DNA of 64,000 nucleotides from Streptomyces sp. NBC_01275. GTDB lineage: Bacteria > Actinomycetota > Actinomycetes > Streptomycetales > Streptomycetaceae. Below, in pieces: positions 7,971 through 16,525 of this stretch (position 1 is its first letter; each line of letters starts with the position of its first letter). The notes below the pieces were generated by a model. The model did no database searches and had not been told where the DNA came from. It saw only the letters and a list, made by a program, of their open reading frames with translations. The stretch lies in the NCBI RefSeq assembly GCF_026340655.1, contig NZ_JAPEOZ010000001.1, positions 4,650,001-4,714,000 on the forward strand. Reading direction: 5' to 3'. The position numbers were made by a program, and so were the translations under genes.

Positions 7971-9581
7971 CTACCGCCTCCGCCGCGCCGTGCCGAAGAG
8001 GGAGCGGGTGATCTCCCGGCCGATCTGCGTACCGACGGAACGGGCCAGGGACTTGAACATTCCGCTGCCCACCACCTGTTCTACGACCGAACGGTCGGCC
8101 TCGGTCTTCTTGGACTCCCTGGGCTCCCTGAGCTCCCTGGGCTCCCTGGGCTCCCTGGGCTCCCTGGGCTCCCTGGGCGTGCCTGCCTTCGACTGCTCCC
8201 GCTGCTGCGGCCGCTCGGCCGTTCGGGTCGCCAGTTTTTCGAACGCCGACTCTCTGTCCACAGCCTGTGCATACCGCTCGTGGAGCGGGGACGCCTGGAC
8301 CGCCGCGTCCAGGGCGGCCGCGCCCACCGGGCCCATCAGGGACTCGGGGGCGCGCAGCCGCGTCGCGGCGACCGGGGTCGGGGCGCCCTGCTCGCCGAGG
8401 ACGGTGACGACGGCCTCGCCGGTGCCGAGGCCGGTGAGCAGCTCCTCCAGGTCGTAGGGGGAGTTCGGGAAGGTCTTCACCGTGGCCCTGAGGGCCTTCT
8501 GGTCGTCGGGGGTGAAGGCGCGCAACGCGTGCTGGACGCGATTGCCGAGCTGGCCGAGGACGTCGGCGGGCACGTCCTTCGGGGTCTGCGTGACGAAGAA
8601 CACGCCCACCCCCTTCGAGCGAATCAGCCGGACGGTCTGCGTGATCGAGCCGAGGAAGGCCTTCGACGCGTCGTCGAACAGGAGGTGCGCCTCGTCGAAG
8701 AAGAAGACGAGCCCCGGCTTGTCGACGTCGCCTACCTCGGGCAGGTCGTGGAAGAGGTCGGCCAGCAGCCACATCAGGAAGGTCGAGAAGAGCTTCGGCC
8801 TGTCCTGGACCGCTGACAGCTCCAGGACCGACACGACGCCCCGGCCGTCGGCCGCCGTCCGCAGCAACTCGGCCGTGTCGAACTCCGGCTCGCCGAAGAA
8901 GCTCGCCATGCCCTGGCCTTCGAAGGCGGTCAGGGAACGGAGGATCACCCCGGCCGTCGCCGTCGACAGACCTCCGATGTTCCTCAGCTCCGCCTTCCCC
9001 TCGTCGGAGGTGAGGAAGGCGACGACCGACCTCAGATCCTTGAGGTCCAGCAGCTCCAGGCCCTTGGTGTCGGCGTAGTGGAAGATCAGGCCGAGGGACT
9101 GCTCCTGGGTCTGGTTGAGCTGGAGCACCTTGGAGAGCAGGACCGGGCCGAAGCTGGTGATCGTGGCCCGCAGCGGAATGCCGTGGCCGAGGCCGCCGAG
9201 GGCGTAGAACTCCGTGGGAAAGCCGGTCGCCGTCCATTTCTGGCCGACTTCGGCGGCCCGGGACACGACCCGGTCGTTCGCCGTCCCCGGCGCGGAGATC
9301 CCCGACAGATCGCCCTTGACGTCGGCGAGGAAGACCGGCACGCCCTGCGCCGAGAGCTGCTCGGCGATCAGCTGGAGCGTCTTGGTCTTGCCGGTGCCGG
9401 TCGCGCCCGCGACCAGGCCGTGCCGGTTGAGCACGGGCAGGGGGATGCGGACGGGCGCGTCGGGCAGACACGTCATTCCCTTCCCGTCCGCCCCTTCCCA
9501 CAACAGGGCGCCCAGGTCGAGGGCCGGGCCGGAGAAGGCGTACCCGGCGGCGATCTCGCCGGCATTTGTCGACAGACCCAT
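7971..9581 (-). CDS. DUF853 / HerA-like P-loop ATPase
   Basis: The 536-residue protein is an FtsK-HerA superfamily ATPase of the DUF853 family. Walker A is GATGTGKT at about residues 59-66, followed by LADVKGDLSGI. Walker B is FFFDEAHLLFDD near residue 270, and sensor-like VFFVTQTPKDVP follows. It was historically called a helicase HerA C-terminal protein; its role, probably DNA pumping or repair, is unsettled. GAGG lies upstream of the ATG at 9581. Between the ATPase core and the conserved end (REITRSLFGTARRRR) there is a charged linker with a run of Glu-Pro-Arg triplets made by a 9-bp repeat, unlikely to be part of the enzyme core. Confidence 0.88.
   Translation of the reverse strand: MGLSTNAGEIAAGYAFSGPALDLGALLWEGADGKGMTCLPDAPVRIPLPVLNRHGLVAGATGTGKTKTLQLIAEQLSAQGVPVFLADVKGDLSGISAPGTANDRVVSRAAEVGQKWTATGFPTEFYALGGLGHGIPLRATITSFGPVLLSKVLQLNQTQEQSLGLIFHYADTKGLELLDLKDLRSVVAFLTSDEGKAELRNIGGLSTATAGVILRSLTAFEGQGMASFFGEPEFDTAELLRTAADGRGVVSVLELSAVQDRPKLFSTFLMWLLADLFHDLPEVGDVDKPGLVFFFDEAHLLFDDASKAFLGSITQTVRLIRSKGVGVFFVTQTPKDVPADVLGQLGNRVQHALRAFTPDDQKALRATVKTFPNSPYDLEELLTGLGTGEAVVTVLGEQGAPTPVAATRLRAPESLMGPVGAAALDAAVQASPLHERYAQAVDRESAFEKLATRTAERPQQREQSKAGTPREPREPREPREPRELREPRESKKTEADRSVVEQVVGSGMFKSLARSVGTQIGREITRSLFGTARRRR
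8112..8178. repeat. 9-bp tandem repeat inside the HerA-like ATPase gene
   Basis: About seven imperfect copies of GGCTCCCTG stand head to tail. On the coding strand they encode consecutive Arg-Glu-Pro triplets. The frame is preserved, so copy-number change would only lengthen or shorten a flexible linker. Confidence 0.9.
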
Positions 9582-9684
9582 CGGCGGCCTCGTTCCGTTT
9601 TGCCCCTGTTCATTGCGTCTTTTCCAGGCTCGCACTCCGCCGCCATGGCTGCGCCCGGAAGGTCTGGGCCGGTAGGCTTTCCGT

Positions 9685-9981
9685 GTGATCTTCAAGCGCA
9701 TCGGAAACGGCCGGCCGTACCCCGACCACGGCCGGGAAAGCACCCGGCAGTGGGCGGACGTGGCGCCGCGCCCGGTCCGCCTCGATCAGCTCGTCACCAC
9801 CAAGCAGCAGCTCGACCTCGAGACCCTGCTCGCCGAGGACTCCACGTTCTACGGCGACCTCTTCGCGCATGTCGTGAAGTGGCAGGGCGACCTGTATCTG
9901 GAGGACGGGCTGCATCGCGCGGTCCGAGCGGCGCTGCAGCAGCGCCAGGTGCTGCACGCGCGCGTGCTCGAGCTGGACTGA
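9685..9981 (+). CDS. Conserved actinobacterial 98-residue protein (VapB-antitoxin-like by recollection only)
   Basis: The gene begins IFKRIGNGRPYPDHG and contains LVTTKQQLDLETLLAEDSTFYGDLF, a compact, strongly conserved-looking sequence with no obvious catalytic site. I recall close Streptomyces homologues being labelled VapB-family antitoxins, but there is no PIN-domain toxin next to it, so that label is doubtful. The GTG start has no clear ribosome site. TAGGCT, a good -10 box, lies about 7 bases before it, so the transcript is probably leaderless. It precedes the LytR_C gene on the same strand. Confidence 0.7.
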   Translation: MIFKRIGNGRPYPDHGRESTRQWADVAPRPVRLDQLVTTKQQLDLETLLAEDSTFYGDLFAHVVKWQGDLYLEDGLHRAVRAALQQRQVLHARVLELD

Positions 9982-10158
9982 CCCCGCCCGCTCGCCGCCG
10001 GGACGCGCCCGTCGTAGACCCCGGAACGCACCGGAACGCACCGGAACACGCCCGTCACAGGCCCCGGGTTGACCCTTTCGGGTTCTTTCTCGGGCTTCCT
10101 CGCGGTGTCGGATGATCGTTTATTAGTCACGGCCGCTCGGGCGCACTACGCTGCGCCC

Positions 10159-10851
10159 ATGAGCATGCTGACTCCCCCCGGCATGGGCGGCAAGTACCGG
10201 ATCACGGGGGACAAGTACCCCCGCATGCGCCCCCACCGACGACGCGGCAGGCTGGTCGTCGTGGTCGTCGCCTGCGGCACCGCCCTGGGCGTGGCCGGGT
10301 GGGGCACCCTGCAGCTCATCGACGTCTTCACGGGCGGCGGAGGGACGGCCTCCGCGGCCGGCTCCAGCTCGGAGTGCTCGACGAAGGCGGACACGAAGAC
10401 GAGCGCGGGCGCAAGCACCGGCACGGGCACGTCCAAGGCGAGCCCCGCCTCCTCCACGGCCGCGCTCCCCCAGCCCGCGCAGATCACCGTGAACGTCTTC
10501 AACGCCACCACCCGCAGCGGCCTCGCCAAGACCACCGCGGACGAGCTGAAGAAGCGCGGCTTCAAGATCGGCGACGTGGGCAACGCGTCCAAGGAGTACG
10601 ACAAGAAGGTCACCGGCACCGGGATACTGCTCGGCCCCGCGTCCTCCCTGAACACCTCGCTGCCGGTCCTCGCCACCCAGCTCACCGCCGCCGAGCGCCG
10701 CACCGACGCGGCCCGCAAGGGCGCCGAGCTCGACCTGATCATCGGCAACGGCTTCAAGGCGCTCAGCAGCCAGGCGGACGCCACCGAGGCGCTGACGGCC
10801 CTGGCCGCGCCACAGCCGTCGGCGAGCGCCGACACGAAGAAGGGCTGCTAG
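10159..10851 (+). CDS. LytR C-terminal domain protein, membrane anchored
   Basis: The 230-residue protein has a basic N-terminus, one membrane-spanning segment (LVVVVVACGTALGVAGWGTL, about residues 31-50), a Ser/Thr/Ala-rich linker and a LytR_C domain opening with ITVNVFNATTRSGLAKTTADELKKRG. LytR_C domains are attached to wall-polymer ligases or stand alone, as here, outside the membrane. The catalytic LCP domain is absent. TACGCT lies 8 bases before the ATG, so this is another likely leaderless transcript. It converges on upp. Confidence 0.85.
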   Translation: MSMLTPPGMGGKYRITGDKYPRMRPHRRRGRLVVVVVACGTALGVAGWGTLQLIDVFTGGGGTASAAGSSSECSTKADTKTSAGASTGTGTSKASPASSTAALPQPAQITVNVFNATTRSGLAKTTADELKKRGFKIGDVGNASKEYDKKVTGTGILLGPASSLNTSLPVLATQLTAAERRTDAARKGAELDLIIGNGFKALSSQADATEALTALAAPQPSASADTKKGC

Positions 10852-10940
10852 CAGCCCGCCCGCTCATCAAGCCCGCCCGCTCATCCAGCCTGGCAGCCGC
10901 TGCACGGCTGCCATTCGGCTGCCGTTCGGCTGTCGGCTGA

Positions 10941-11576
10941 CTACTCCGCCGCGCCGTACAGCCGGTCGCCCGCGTCGCCCAGGCCGGGGACGATGTAGCC
11001 GTGCTCGTTGAGGTGGTCGTCGATGGCCGCCGTGACGACGGTGACCGGGGCGCCCGCGAGCTCGCGCTCCATGACCTCCACGCCCTCCGGGGCCGCGAGC
11101 AGCACCACGGCCGTCACGTCGTCGGCGCCGCGCTTGATCAGCTCGCGGATCGCCGCGACCAGCGTGCCGCCGGTGGCCAGCATCGGGTCCAGGACGTACA
11201 CCTGGCGGCCGGAGAGGTCCTCCGGCATGCGCGTGGCGTACGTGGACGCCTCCAGGGTCTCCTCGTTGCGGATCATGCCCAGGAAGCCCACCTCGGCGGT
11301 CGGCAGCAGCCGCATCATGCCGTCCAGCATGCCGAGGCCGGCCCGCAGGATCGGCACGACCAGCGGGCGCGGGTAGGAGAGCTTCACGCCGGTGGTCCCG
11401 GCGACCGGCGTGACGATGTCGACCTGCTCCGTGCGCACGTCGCGCGTGGCCTCGTAGGCGAGGAGGGTGACCAGTTCGTCGGCGAGGCGGCGGAAGGTCG
11501 CGGAGTCCGTGCGGCGGTCGCGCAGCGTGGTGAGCTTGTGGGCGACCAGGGGGTGGTCGACGACGTGGAGACGCAT
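10941..11576 (-). CDS. upp: Uracil phosphoribosyltransferase
   Basis: This 211-residue enzyme makes UMP from uracil and PRPP in pyrimidine salvage. The family pattern is complete: the start [20 protein letters not shown], the mid-region [13 protein letters not shown], the PRPP-binding [11 protein letters not shown] and the C-terminal [15 protein letters not shown]. The start at 11576 matches the usual length of about 210 residues; an upstream in-frame start would add an unrelated 14 residues. It is transcribed toward the LytR_C gene. Confidence 0.97.
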   Translation of the reverse strand: MRLHVVDHPLVAHKLTTLRDRRTDSATFRRLADELVTLLAYEATRDVRTEQVDIVTPVAGTTGVKLSYPRPLVVPILRAGLGMLDGMMRLLPTAEVGFLGMIRNEETLEASTYATRMPEDLSGRQVYVLDPMLATGGTLVAAIRELIKRGADDVTAVVLLAAPEGVEVMERELAGAPVTVVTAAIDDHLNEHGYIVPGLGDAGDRLYGAAE

Positions 11577-11722
11577 GTCCACAACAGTAACCGGGCCGAA
11601 CCCGCCCGGCGTCCCCACACATGGTGAACCTCTCCCCCGGGCTTGGGCCGTTCGTTGGCGTCAAACCCCCCGACGGAGGGAAGGTGGTGGGGACGGAGCC
11701 GGGGTACCGGGGTGGTGTGCCT

Positions 11723-11944
11723 ATGCCTGACCTGCCAGATCGACCAGACCTGCCAGACCTGCCGGAGCGCGACGCGCCGGACGCGCCGGAGCCGCCCGAG
11801 TCCGACGCCGAGCGCCGCCGACGCCGCGCCCGGTTCCTGCGCGAGCTGGCCGAGGCCCGCGAACTGCGCGACCGAGTCCAGCCGCGCCGCGCGAAGACCG
11901 CCCGTCTGCGGCACGCGATGCGCATGCGCACGTTCCGCTGGTAG
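11723..11944 (+). CDS. Small charged hypothetical protein
   Basis: The 73-residue product opens with Asp/Pro-rich repeats (PDLPDRPDLPDLPERDAPD) and continues as a strongly helical Arg/Glu/Leu-rich segment with a basic end (RLRHAMRMRTFRW). GGGGTGG precedes the ATG. It is divergent from upp, and by my recollection a gene of this type is common at this spot in Streptomyces. It has no domain; the alternating charge suggests a coiled coil or nucleic-acid contact, but nothing proves it. Translation could also begin further upstream in the same frame. Confidence 0.6.
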   Translation: MPDLPDRPDLPDLPERDAPDAPEPPESDAERRRRRARFLRELAEARELRDRVQPRRAKTARLRHAMRMRTFRW

Positions 11945-12319
11945 CGGTCGGCTGCCGTACCGCGTCGTAGGCCCAAGGGGGGCCGGGCGCGGGGGACTTC
12001 GGGCCGCCGGAAGATCGCCGACGTCACGGGCGTTGCGGGGGTGGGCGTGCGTGGGCGCATCGGAAAGCCGCGTACGATCCGCTGTTGGCGGCAACGAGTG
12101 CGCTGGTGGGTTGCTTGCGGGCGTGTCACGTACCTGCGCGGTACATGCGCACGGCCCGCGATCAAAACAGCCGGACACAGGGAGCCGAAGACGTCCCCTT
12201 GACGCCTTGTTTCTGCCACGATTCCGAGTGGGTGGGGCTCGGAGCACAGCTCTCCCCGCCCATAGCCTCCGCCGGGGGGACCCCCAACCGGCACGCCTAT
12301 GACCAGTGGGAGAGTCACG
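11945..12319. other. Intergenic region upstream of the tadA-associated gene
   Basis: There is no convincing gene here. The region contains a TTGACG at 12199 that could be a -35 element, though no good -10 box is seen at standard spacing. GCGCGGTACATGCGCA-like palindromic pieces lie around 12133. It presumably holds the promoter for the two tadA-locus genes. Confidence 0.4.
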
Positions 12320-12865
12320 GTGTACTTCGCCGCACTGCTCGCGCGCACCGAAGACGGGTGGGAAGCGAGCGACACAGAGCTCGACGATGTGGAAACCCTG
12401 TCGGATCTGGCCGACCTGGCCCGGGAAGCCTCTCCCGACGAGGACACGGTGCTCGTGCTGATCGAGCAGGAGGACTCCTGGTTCGGGGTCGTCCGCATCG
12501 ACGGCGAGGAGGACCCTCGCATCTACGTCTCCGACGCCGCTGCCGCCGCCCGCAGCTCGTACGGCGAGCTTCTGCTCACCGACGAACTGCTCGGAAGGGA
12601 TCCGGACGACGACGACCCGGATCTGGACGCCCTCGACCTCGACGGCACCGAGGACGGTGAAGACGAGGACGAGGACGACGACGGGACCGAGGACGCCGGG
12701 ACCGGCGGCTCCGCCGAGGCCGTGCCGCACGGCCCGGTCGGCGACAGCCGCATCCTCGACGACCTCGGCGTCAGCGAGAAGGAGCTGAAGACGCTGTCGG
12801 ACGACGCGCTCAGCGAGATCGCCGACGCCCTGGGCGCCTCGGAGGTCCTGGAGACCGTCCGCTGA
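12320..12865 (+). CDS. tRNA adenosine deaminase-associated protein
   Basis: The 181-residue acidic protein precedes tadA, as in many actinobacteria, and starts with the family's typical YFAALLARTEDGWEASDTELDD. The middle carries a run of Asp/Glu (DPDDDDPDLDALDLDGTEDG and onward), and the C-terminus has a short helical domain (LDDLGVSEKELKTLSDDAL). The GTG at 12320 is preferred because GGGAGAG stands just before it; an ATG seven codons earlier is in frame. The name reflects linkage with tadA. Its biochemical role is not known to me. Confidence 0.8.
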   Translation: MYFAALLARTEDGWEASDTELDDVETLSDLADLAREASPDEDTVLVLIEQEDSWFGVVRIDGEEDPRIYVSDAAAAARSSYGELLLTDELLGRDPDDDDPDLDALDLDGTEDGEDEDEDDDGTEDAGTGGSAEAVPHGPVGDSRILDDLGVSEKELKTLSDDALSEIADALGASEVLETVR

Positions 12866-12987
12866 CCGCATCCGTCGAACCGGGCGAGCCGGGCGAGCCC
12901 AGGAAGCCGAGCGAGCCGAGCGAGCCGGGTGCACTCGGTGCACCCGGTGCACCCGGTACATCGGGTCGCGACGACGACCCGGTACCG

Positions 12988-13491
12988 GTGCTGGACCCGG
13001 CACTCGACTCCGGAGTCGATCCCCCGGTCGATCCCGTACGCGACCGCTGGCGGGCTCCGATGCGGCTCGCCCTGGACGAGGCCCGGCTGGCCGTCCGGGG
13101 CGGGGACGTGCCCGTCGGCGCCGTCGTGCTGTCCGCCGACGGGACGACGGTCCTCGCCGTCGGCCACAACGAACGCGAGGCCGGCGGCGATCCGACGGCC
13201 CACGCGGAGGTCCTCGCCGTCCGGCGGGCGGCGGCGGAGATCGGGGAGTGGCGGCTGACCGGCTGCACGCTCGTCGTGACGCTGGAGCCGTGCACGATGT
13301 GCGCGGGCGCGATCGTCCAGTCCCGGCTGGACCGGGTCGTCTACGGCGCCCGCGACGACAAGGCGGGCGCGGCCGGCTCCCTCTGGGACGTCGTCCGCGA
13401 CCGACGCCTCAACCACCGGCCCGAGGTCGTCGAGGGCGTCCTCGCCGACGAGTGCGCCCAGTTGCTCACCGAGTTCTTCCGCAGCCGCTGA
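12988..13491 (+). CDS. tadA: tRNA-specific adenosine deaminase
   Basis: This zinc deaminase converts the wobble adenosine of tRNA-Arg(ACG) to inosine; that tRNA gene lies in this window at 40018. The active site is intact: HAE within PTAHAEVLAVRR supplies the zinc histidine and catalytic glutamate, and PCTMCAG supplies the two cysteines. The fold begins at WRAPMRLALDEARLA. The start is uncertain: the GTG at 12988 gives 167 residues, while an ATG at 13060 would cut the first helix. The stretch before it (12870-12960) is an in-frame Glu-Pro/Gly-Ala repeat with no stop codon, so a longer start is possible. Confidence 0.92.
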   Translation: MLDPALDSGVDPPVDPVRDRWRAPMRLALDEARLAVRGGDVPVGAVVLSADGTTVLAVGHNEREAGGDPTAHAEVLAVRRAAAEIGEWRLTGCTLVVTLEPCTMCAGAIVQSRLDRVVYGARDDKAGAAGSLWDVVRDRRLNHRPEVVEGVLADECAQLLTEFFRSR

Positions 13492-13560
13492 ATCAGCCCG
13501 TGCAGCAGCCGCCGCAAACCGATTTCAAACCACGCCCCACCTTGTTGTAAGGTCTCTCTC

Positions 13561-13645
13561 GGTAGCGTGTCCGAGCGGCCGAAGGAGCTCGCCTCGAAAG
13601 CGAGTGTGGCGCAAGTCACCGAGGGTTCAAATCCCTCCGCTACCG
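13561..13645 (+). tRNA. tRNA-Ser(CGA)
   Basis: The 85-nt gene has a long variable arm. The acceptor stem GGTAGCG pairs with CGCTACC, the anticodon stem-loop is CTCGC-CTCGAAA-GCGAG with anticodon CGA, and the T arm contains GGTTCAAATCC. The 3' CCA is not encoded. It reads UCG codons. Confidence 0.97.
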
Positions 13646-13650
13646 CTGAC

Positions 13651-13688
13651 AACACCCTCTGATCGTGGAAACACGGTCAGGGGGTGTT
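13651..13688 (+). terminator. Hairpin downstream of tRNA-Ser(CGA)
   Basis: A 15-bp stem starts AACACCC and closes GGGGTGTT, with a short TGGAAACA-type loop, 5 bp after the tRNA. It is followed by CTGCTTGTC. The T-run is weak, as is usual for Streptomyces terminators. Confidence 0.75.
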
Positions 13689-13774
13689 CTGCTTGTCAGG
13701 AGAAATGATCTGATGGTTACACTCACGGCCGGCAACAGGGGGCCCCAGGGGTCAGCACTCACAGGGAGGCCGCC

Positions 13775-13951
13775 GTGGCGGTGAACGCCAAGAAGATCGC
13801 CGTCTACGTACTCGTGGTCTTCGCGCTCTACGTGATCATCACGGACCCGTCCAAGGCGGCCGACTACGTCCAGATAGGCTTCGAGGGCATATCGGACGCC
13901 GCCAAGGCCATCGGCGACTTCTTCACCTGGCTCGCCGACGGGGCCAAGTAG
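13775..13951 (+). CDS. Small membrane protein, 58 residues
   Basis: This short gene has a perfect AGGGAGG 5 bases before the GTG. The product has a short basic start, a hydrophobic helix (IAVYVLVVFALYVII, about residues 8-22) and an amphipathic tail (GISDAAKAIGDFFTWLADGAK). It ends 12 bp before the Dabb protein gene and is probably co-transcribed with it. No domain is recognised. Its strong ribosome site and coherent helix pattern make it a credible real gene. Confidence 0.75.
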   Translation: MAVNAKKIAVYVLVVFALYVIITDPSKAADYVQIGFEGISDAAKAIGDFFTWLADGAK

Positions 13952-13963
13952 GGAGTAGTGCCC

Positions 13964-14257
13964 ATGATCCGCCACCTGGTCCTCTTCAAGCTCAACGAGG
14001 GCGTCGAGCGCGACGACCCGCGGGTCGTGCGGGGCGAGGCGGCCTTCCGCGGTCTCGGCGACGAGATCGGGGAACTGCGCTTCTGGGAGCTGGGCTGGAA
14101 CGTCAGCGACCGGCCCATCGCCTACGACTTCGCGATCAACTCGGCGGTCGAGGACGTGGACGCGCTGAAGCGGTACATCGAGCATCCGGCCCATCAGGCG
14201 GGCGTCGCGCTGTGGCGCGAGTTCGCCACGTGGGTGGTCGCCGACTACGAGTTCTGA
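13964..14257 (+). CDS. Dabb (stress-responsive A/B barrel) domain protein
   Basis: The 97-residue protein is a single dimeric ferredoxin-like barrel. It has the opening MIRHLVLFKLNEGV, the central LRFWELGWNVSDRPIAYDFAINSAVED and the terminal HPAHQAGVALWREFATWVVADYEF, all typical of the Dabb family. Such proteins dimerise and bind or cyclise small hydrophobic molecules, but this one has no assigned substrate. GGGAG lies upstream at 9-base spacing. An in-frame GTG lies two codons earlier. It ends at a strong terminator. Confidence 0.88.
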   Translation: MIRHLVLFKLNEGVERDDPRVVRGEAAFRGLGDEIGELRFWELGWNVSDRPIAYDFAINSAVEDVDALKRYIEHPAHQAGVALWREFATWVVADYEF

Positions 14258-14271
14258 GCCCCTCGCTCAGG

Positions 14272-14300
14272 AGCCCCCCGCCGGAACGGCGGGGGGCTTT
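14272..14300 (+). terminator. Strong intrinsic terminator after the Dabb gene
   Basis: There is a perfect 11-bp GC-rich stem (AGCCCCCCGCC with GGCGGGGGGCT), a 5-base loop GGAAC, and TTT after the stem. Confidence 0.92.
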
Positions 14301-14471
14301 CGTGCGCATTACGCCCCAACTTGCCCCTCAACACGGCGTAACACGGTGATATGCGGTGCTTGCACACAGTGCACATGTCTTGTGATGCTATGACCGCTAT
14401 TGACGGATGAGTTGACCGACGAGTGCCCGTTGAGTGTCCGATGTGTGACCGATGAAGAGGTGGCGTTGACC

Positions 14472-15320
14472 GTGTCGGCCAGTACTGCGCCGCCCCAGGA
14501 AACCGCGGAAGCCCCGCCGACCCCGCAGCCGACCCCGCAGCCGACCGCGCCGCGCAGCCGCGGCGCCGACACCCGGGCCCTCACCCAGGTGCTCTTCGGC
14601 CAGCTCAAGGGGCTCCAGCCGGGCACGCCGGAGCACAACCGGGTGCGCGGGGCGCTCATCGAGGCCAACCTCCCGCTCGTGCGCTACGCCGCCGCCCGCT
14701 TCCGCTCCCGCAACGAGCCGATGGAGGACGTCGTCCAGGTCGGCACCATCGGCCTGATCAACGCCATCGACCGCTTCGACCCGGAGCGGGGCGTGCAGTT
14801 CCCGACGTTCGCGATGCCGACGGTCGTCGGCGAGATCAAGCGGTACTTCCGCGACAACGTCCGCACGGTCCACGTCCCGCGCCGGCTGCACGAGCTGTGG
14901 GTCCAGGTCAACAGCGCGACCGAGGACCTGACCACCGCCTTCGGCCGTACTCCGACCACGGCCGAGATCGCCGAGCGGCTGCGCATCGCCGAGGACGAGG
15001 TCCTGTCCTGCATCGAGGCGGGCCGCTCGTACCACGCGACCTCGCTGGAGGCCGCCCAGGAGGGCGACGGCCTGCCGGGCCTGCTGGACCGCCTCGGCTA
15101 CGAGGACCCGGCCCTGGACGGCGTGGAGCACCGCGACCTCGTCCGCCACCTCCTGGTCCAACTCCCCGAACGCGAACAGCGGATCCTTCTCCTGCGCTAC
15201 TACAGCAACCTCACGCAGTCCCAGATCAGCGCGGAACTCGGCGTCTCCCAGATGCACGTGTCCCGGCTACTCGCGCGTAGCTTCCAGCGACTTCGCTCCG
15301 CGAACCGCATCGAGGCGTGA
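14472..15320 (+). CDS. sigF: RNA polymerase sigma factor of the SigB/F/G group, SigF-like
   Basis: The 282-residue sigma factor has region 2 ([19 protein letters not shown], then [20 protein letters not shown]), region 3 and a region 4 helix-turn-helix ([20 protein letters not shown]). Wording and neighbours agree with Streptomyces SigF, which works late in sporulation. AGAGG precedes two possible starts; the GTG at 14472 gives the usual Pro/Ala-rich N-terminus, and a GTG at 14460 is the alternative. No anti-sigma gene adjoins it, although an RsbW-like kinase occurs at 59149. A second, closely similar sigma gene follows 302 bp later. Confidence 0.9.
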   Translation: MSASTAPPQETAEAPPTPQPTPQPTAPRSRGADTRALTQVLFGQLKGLQPGTPEHNRVRGALIEANLPLVRYAAARFRSRNEPMEDVVQVGTIGLINAIDRFDPERGVQFPTFAMPTVVGEIKRYFRDNVRTVHVPRRLHELWVQVNSATEDLTTAFGRTPTTAEIAERLRIAEDEVLSCIEAGRSYHATSLEAAQEGDGLPGLLDRLGYEDPALDGVEHRDLVRHLLVQLPEREQRILLLRYYSNLTQSQISAELGVSQMHVSRLLARSFQRLRSANRIEA

Positions 15321-15478
15321 CCCGACACGCCCCTCGAAACGTCACTCGATCCGGGATCGCAAGCGCGACCGAGTCGTCACCGTTGAGAGCGAATCGCTCA
15401 ACAGGGCGCTTCCCGACAGATCTGGGCTGAAAAACCGTCACACCCCCTCTTTCCAGGGCTGATTCGTTACAGAGATGT

Positions 15479-15513
15479 CGACATGTCACTACAGCGTGTT
15501 GCCGACATGTGAC
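15479..15513. promoter_or_regulatory. Direct repeat CGACATGTSAC upstream of sigN
   Basis: CGACATGTCAC (15479-15489) and CGACATGTGAC (15503-15513) stand 24 bp apart, each centred on the palindrome ACATGT. They lie 110-145 bp before the sigN start. The spacing of just over two helical turns would place two dimers on one DNA face. A ten-base match (CGACATGTGA) recurs at 40173. No known regulator is assigned; the operator role is an inference. Confidence 0.45.
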
Positions 15514-15622
15514 ATTCTGCGGGAAGCGCGTTTGCCGGGGCCTCGGCTCCGGTATTCAGGTGAAGGTCGACGTTCCTCAACCGGGAGCGATCGCGACCGT
15601 CCCGCGACCCAAAGGGGGTGGC

Positions 15623-16525
15623 ATGTCCGCAGACCAGGGCAGCTCGAAGGTGCTCACGCTCATGAAGAGCGAGGCCTCGCCCGTCGCGCCTGTCGAGCCC
15701 GACGTACTCGACAGCGTCACGGCCCCCGAGGCCGCGCCTGCCCCGGCCCTCCCGGCCACCGGGGCCATCGACACCCGCACCCTGTCCCGCTCCCTGTTCC
15801 TGCGACTGGCCGCGCTCGCCGAGGACAGCCCCGAGCGCGTCTACGTCCGGGACACGCTCATCGAGCTCAACCTCCCGCTCGTCCGGTACGCGGCGGCCCG
15901 CTTCCGCTCCCGCAACGAGCCGATGGAGGACATCGTCCAGGTCGGCACCATCGGCCTGATCAAGGCGATCGACCGCTTCGACTGCGAACGCGGCGTGGAG
16001 TTCCCGACGTTCGCGATGCCGACCGTCGTCGGCGAGATCAAGCGCTTCTTCCGCGACACGTCGTGGTCGGTGCGCGTGCCGAGGCGACTGCAGGAGCTGC
16101 GACTGGCCCTCACCAAGGCCAGCGACGAGCTCTCGCAGAAGCTGGACCGTTCGCCCACCGTCGCCGAACTGGCCGCGGTCCTGGGCGTGTCGGAGGAGGA
16201 CGTGGTCGACGGCCTGGCCGTCGGCAACGCGTACACGGCGTCCTCCCTGGACTCCCCGGCCCCCGAGGACGACGGCGGCGAGGGCTCCCTGGCCGACCGC
16301 CTCGGCTACGAGGACACGGCGCTGGAGGGCGTGGAGTACCGCGAGTCCCTCAAGCCGCTCCTCGCCAAGCTCCCGCCCCGCGAGCGGCGCATCATCATGC
16401 TGCGCTTCTTCGCCAACATGACCCAGTCCCAGATCGGCGAGGAGGTCGGCATCTCCCAGATGCACGTCTCCCGCCTCCTCACCCGGACGCTGTCCCAGCT
16501 CCGCGAGGGCCTGATCTCCGACTGA
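15623..16525 (+). CDS. sigN: RNA polymerase sigma factor of the SigB/F/G group, SigN-like
   Basis: The 300-residue paralogue of the preceding sigma gene shows the same region 2 core, differing at [20 protein letters not shown], and a region 4 reading [20 protein letters not shown]. The start is secure: AAAGGGGGTG lies directly upstream of the ATG at 15623. The order sigF then sigN agrees with what I remember of S. coelicolor (SCO4035/SCO4034), where SigN is expressed during aerial development. The symbol rests on that synteny and could be wrong. The 302-bp gap before it holds a direct repeat and a weak hairpin around 15382. Confidence 0.85.
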   Translation: MSADQGSSKVLTLMKSEASPVAPVEPDVLDSVTAPEAAPAPALPATGAIDTRTLSRSLFLRLAALAEDSPERVYVRDTLIELNLPLVRYAAARFRSRNEPMEDIVQVGTIGLIKAIDRFDCERGVEFPTFAMPTVVGEIKRFFRDTSWSVRVPRRLQELRLALTKASDELSQKLDRSPTVAELAAVLGVSEEDVVDGLAVGNAYTASSLDSPAPEDDGGEGSLADRLGYEDTALEGVEYRESLKPLLAKLPPRERRIIMLRFFANMTQSQIGEEVGISQMHVSRLLTRTLSQLREGLISD

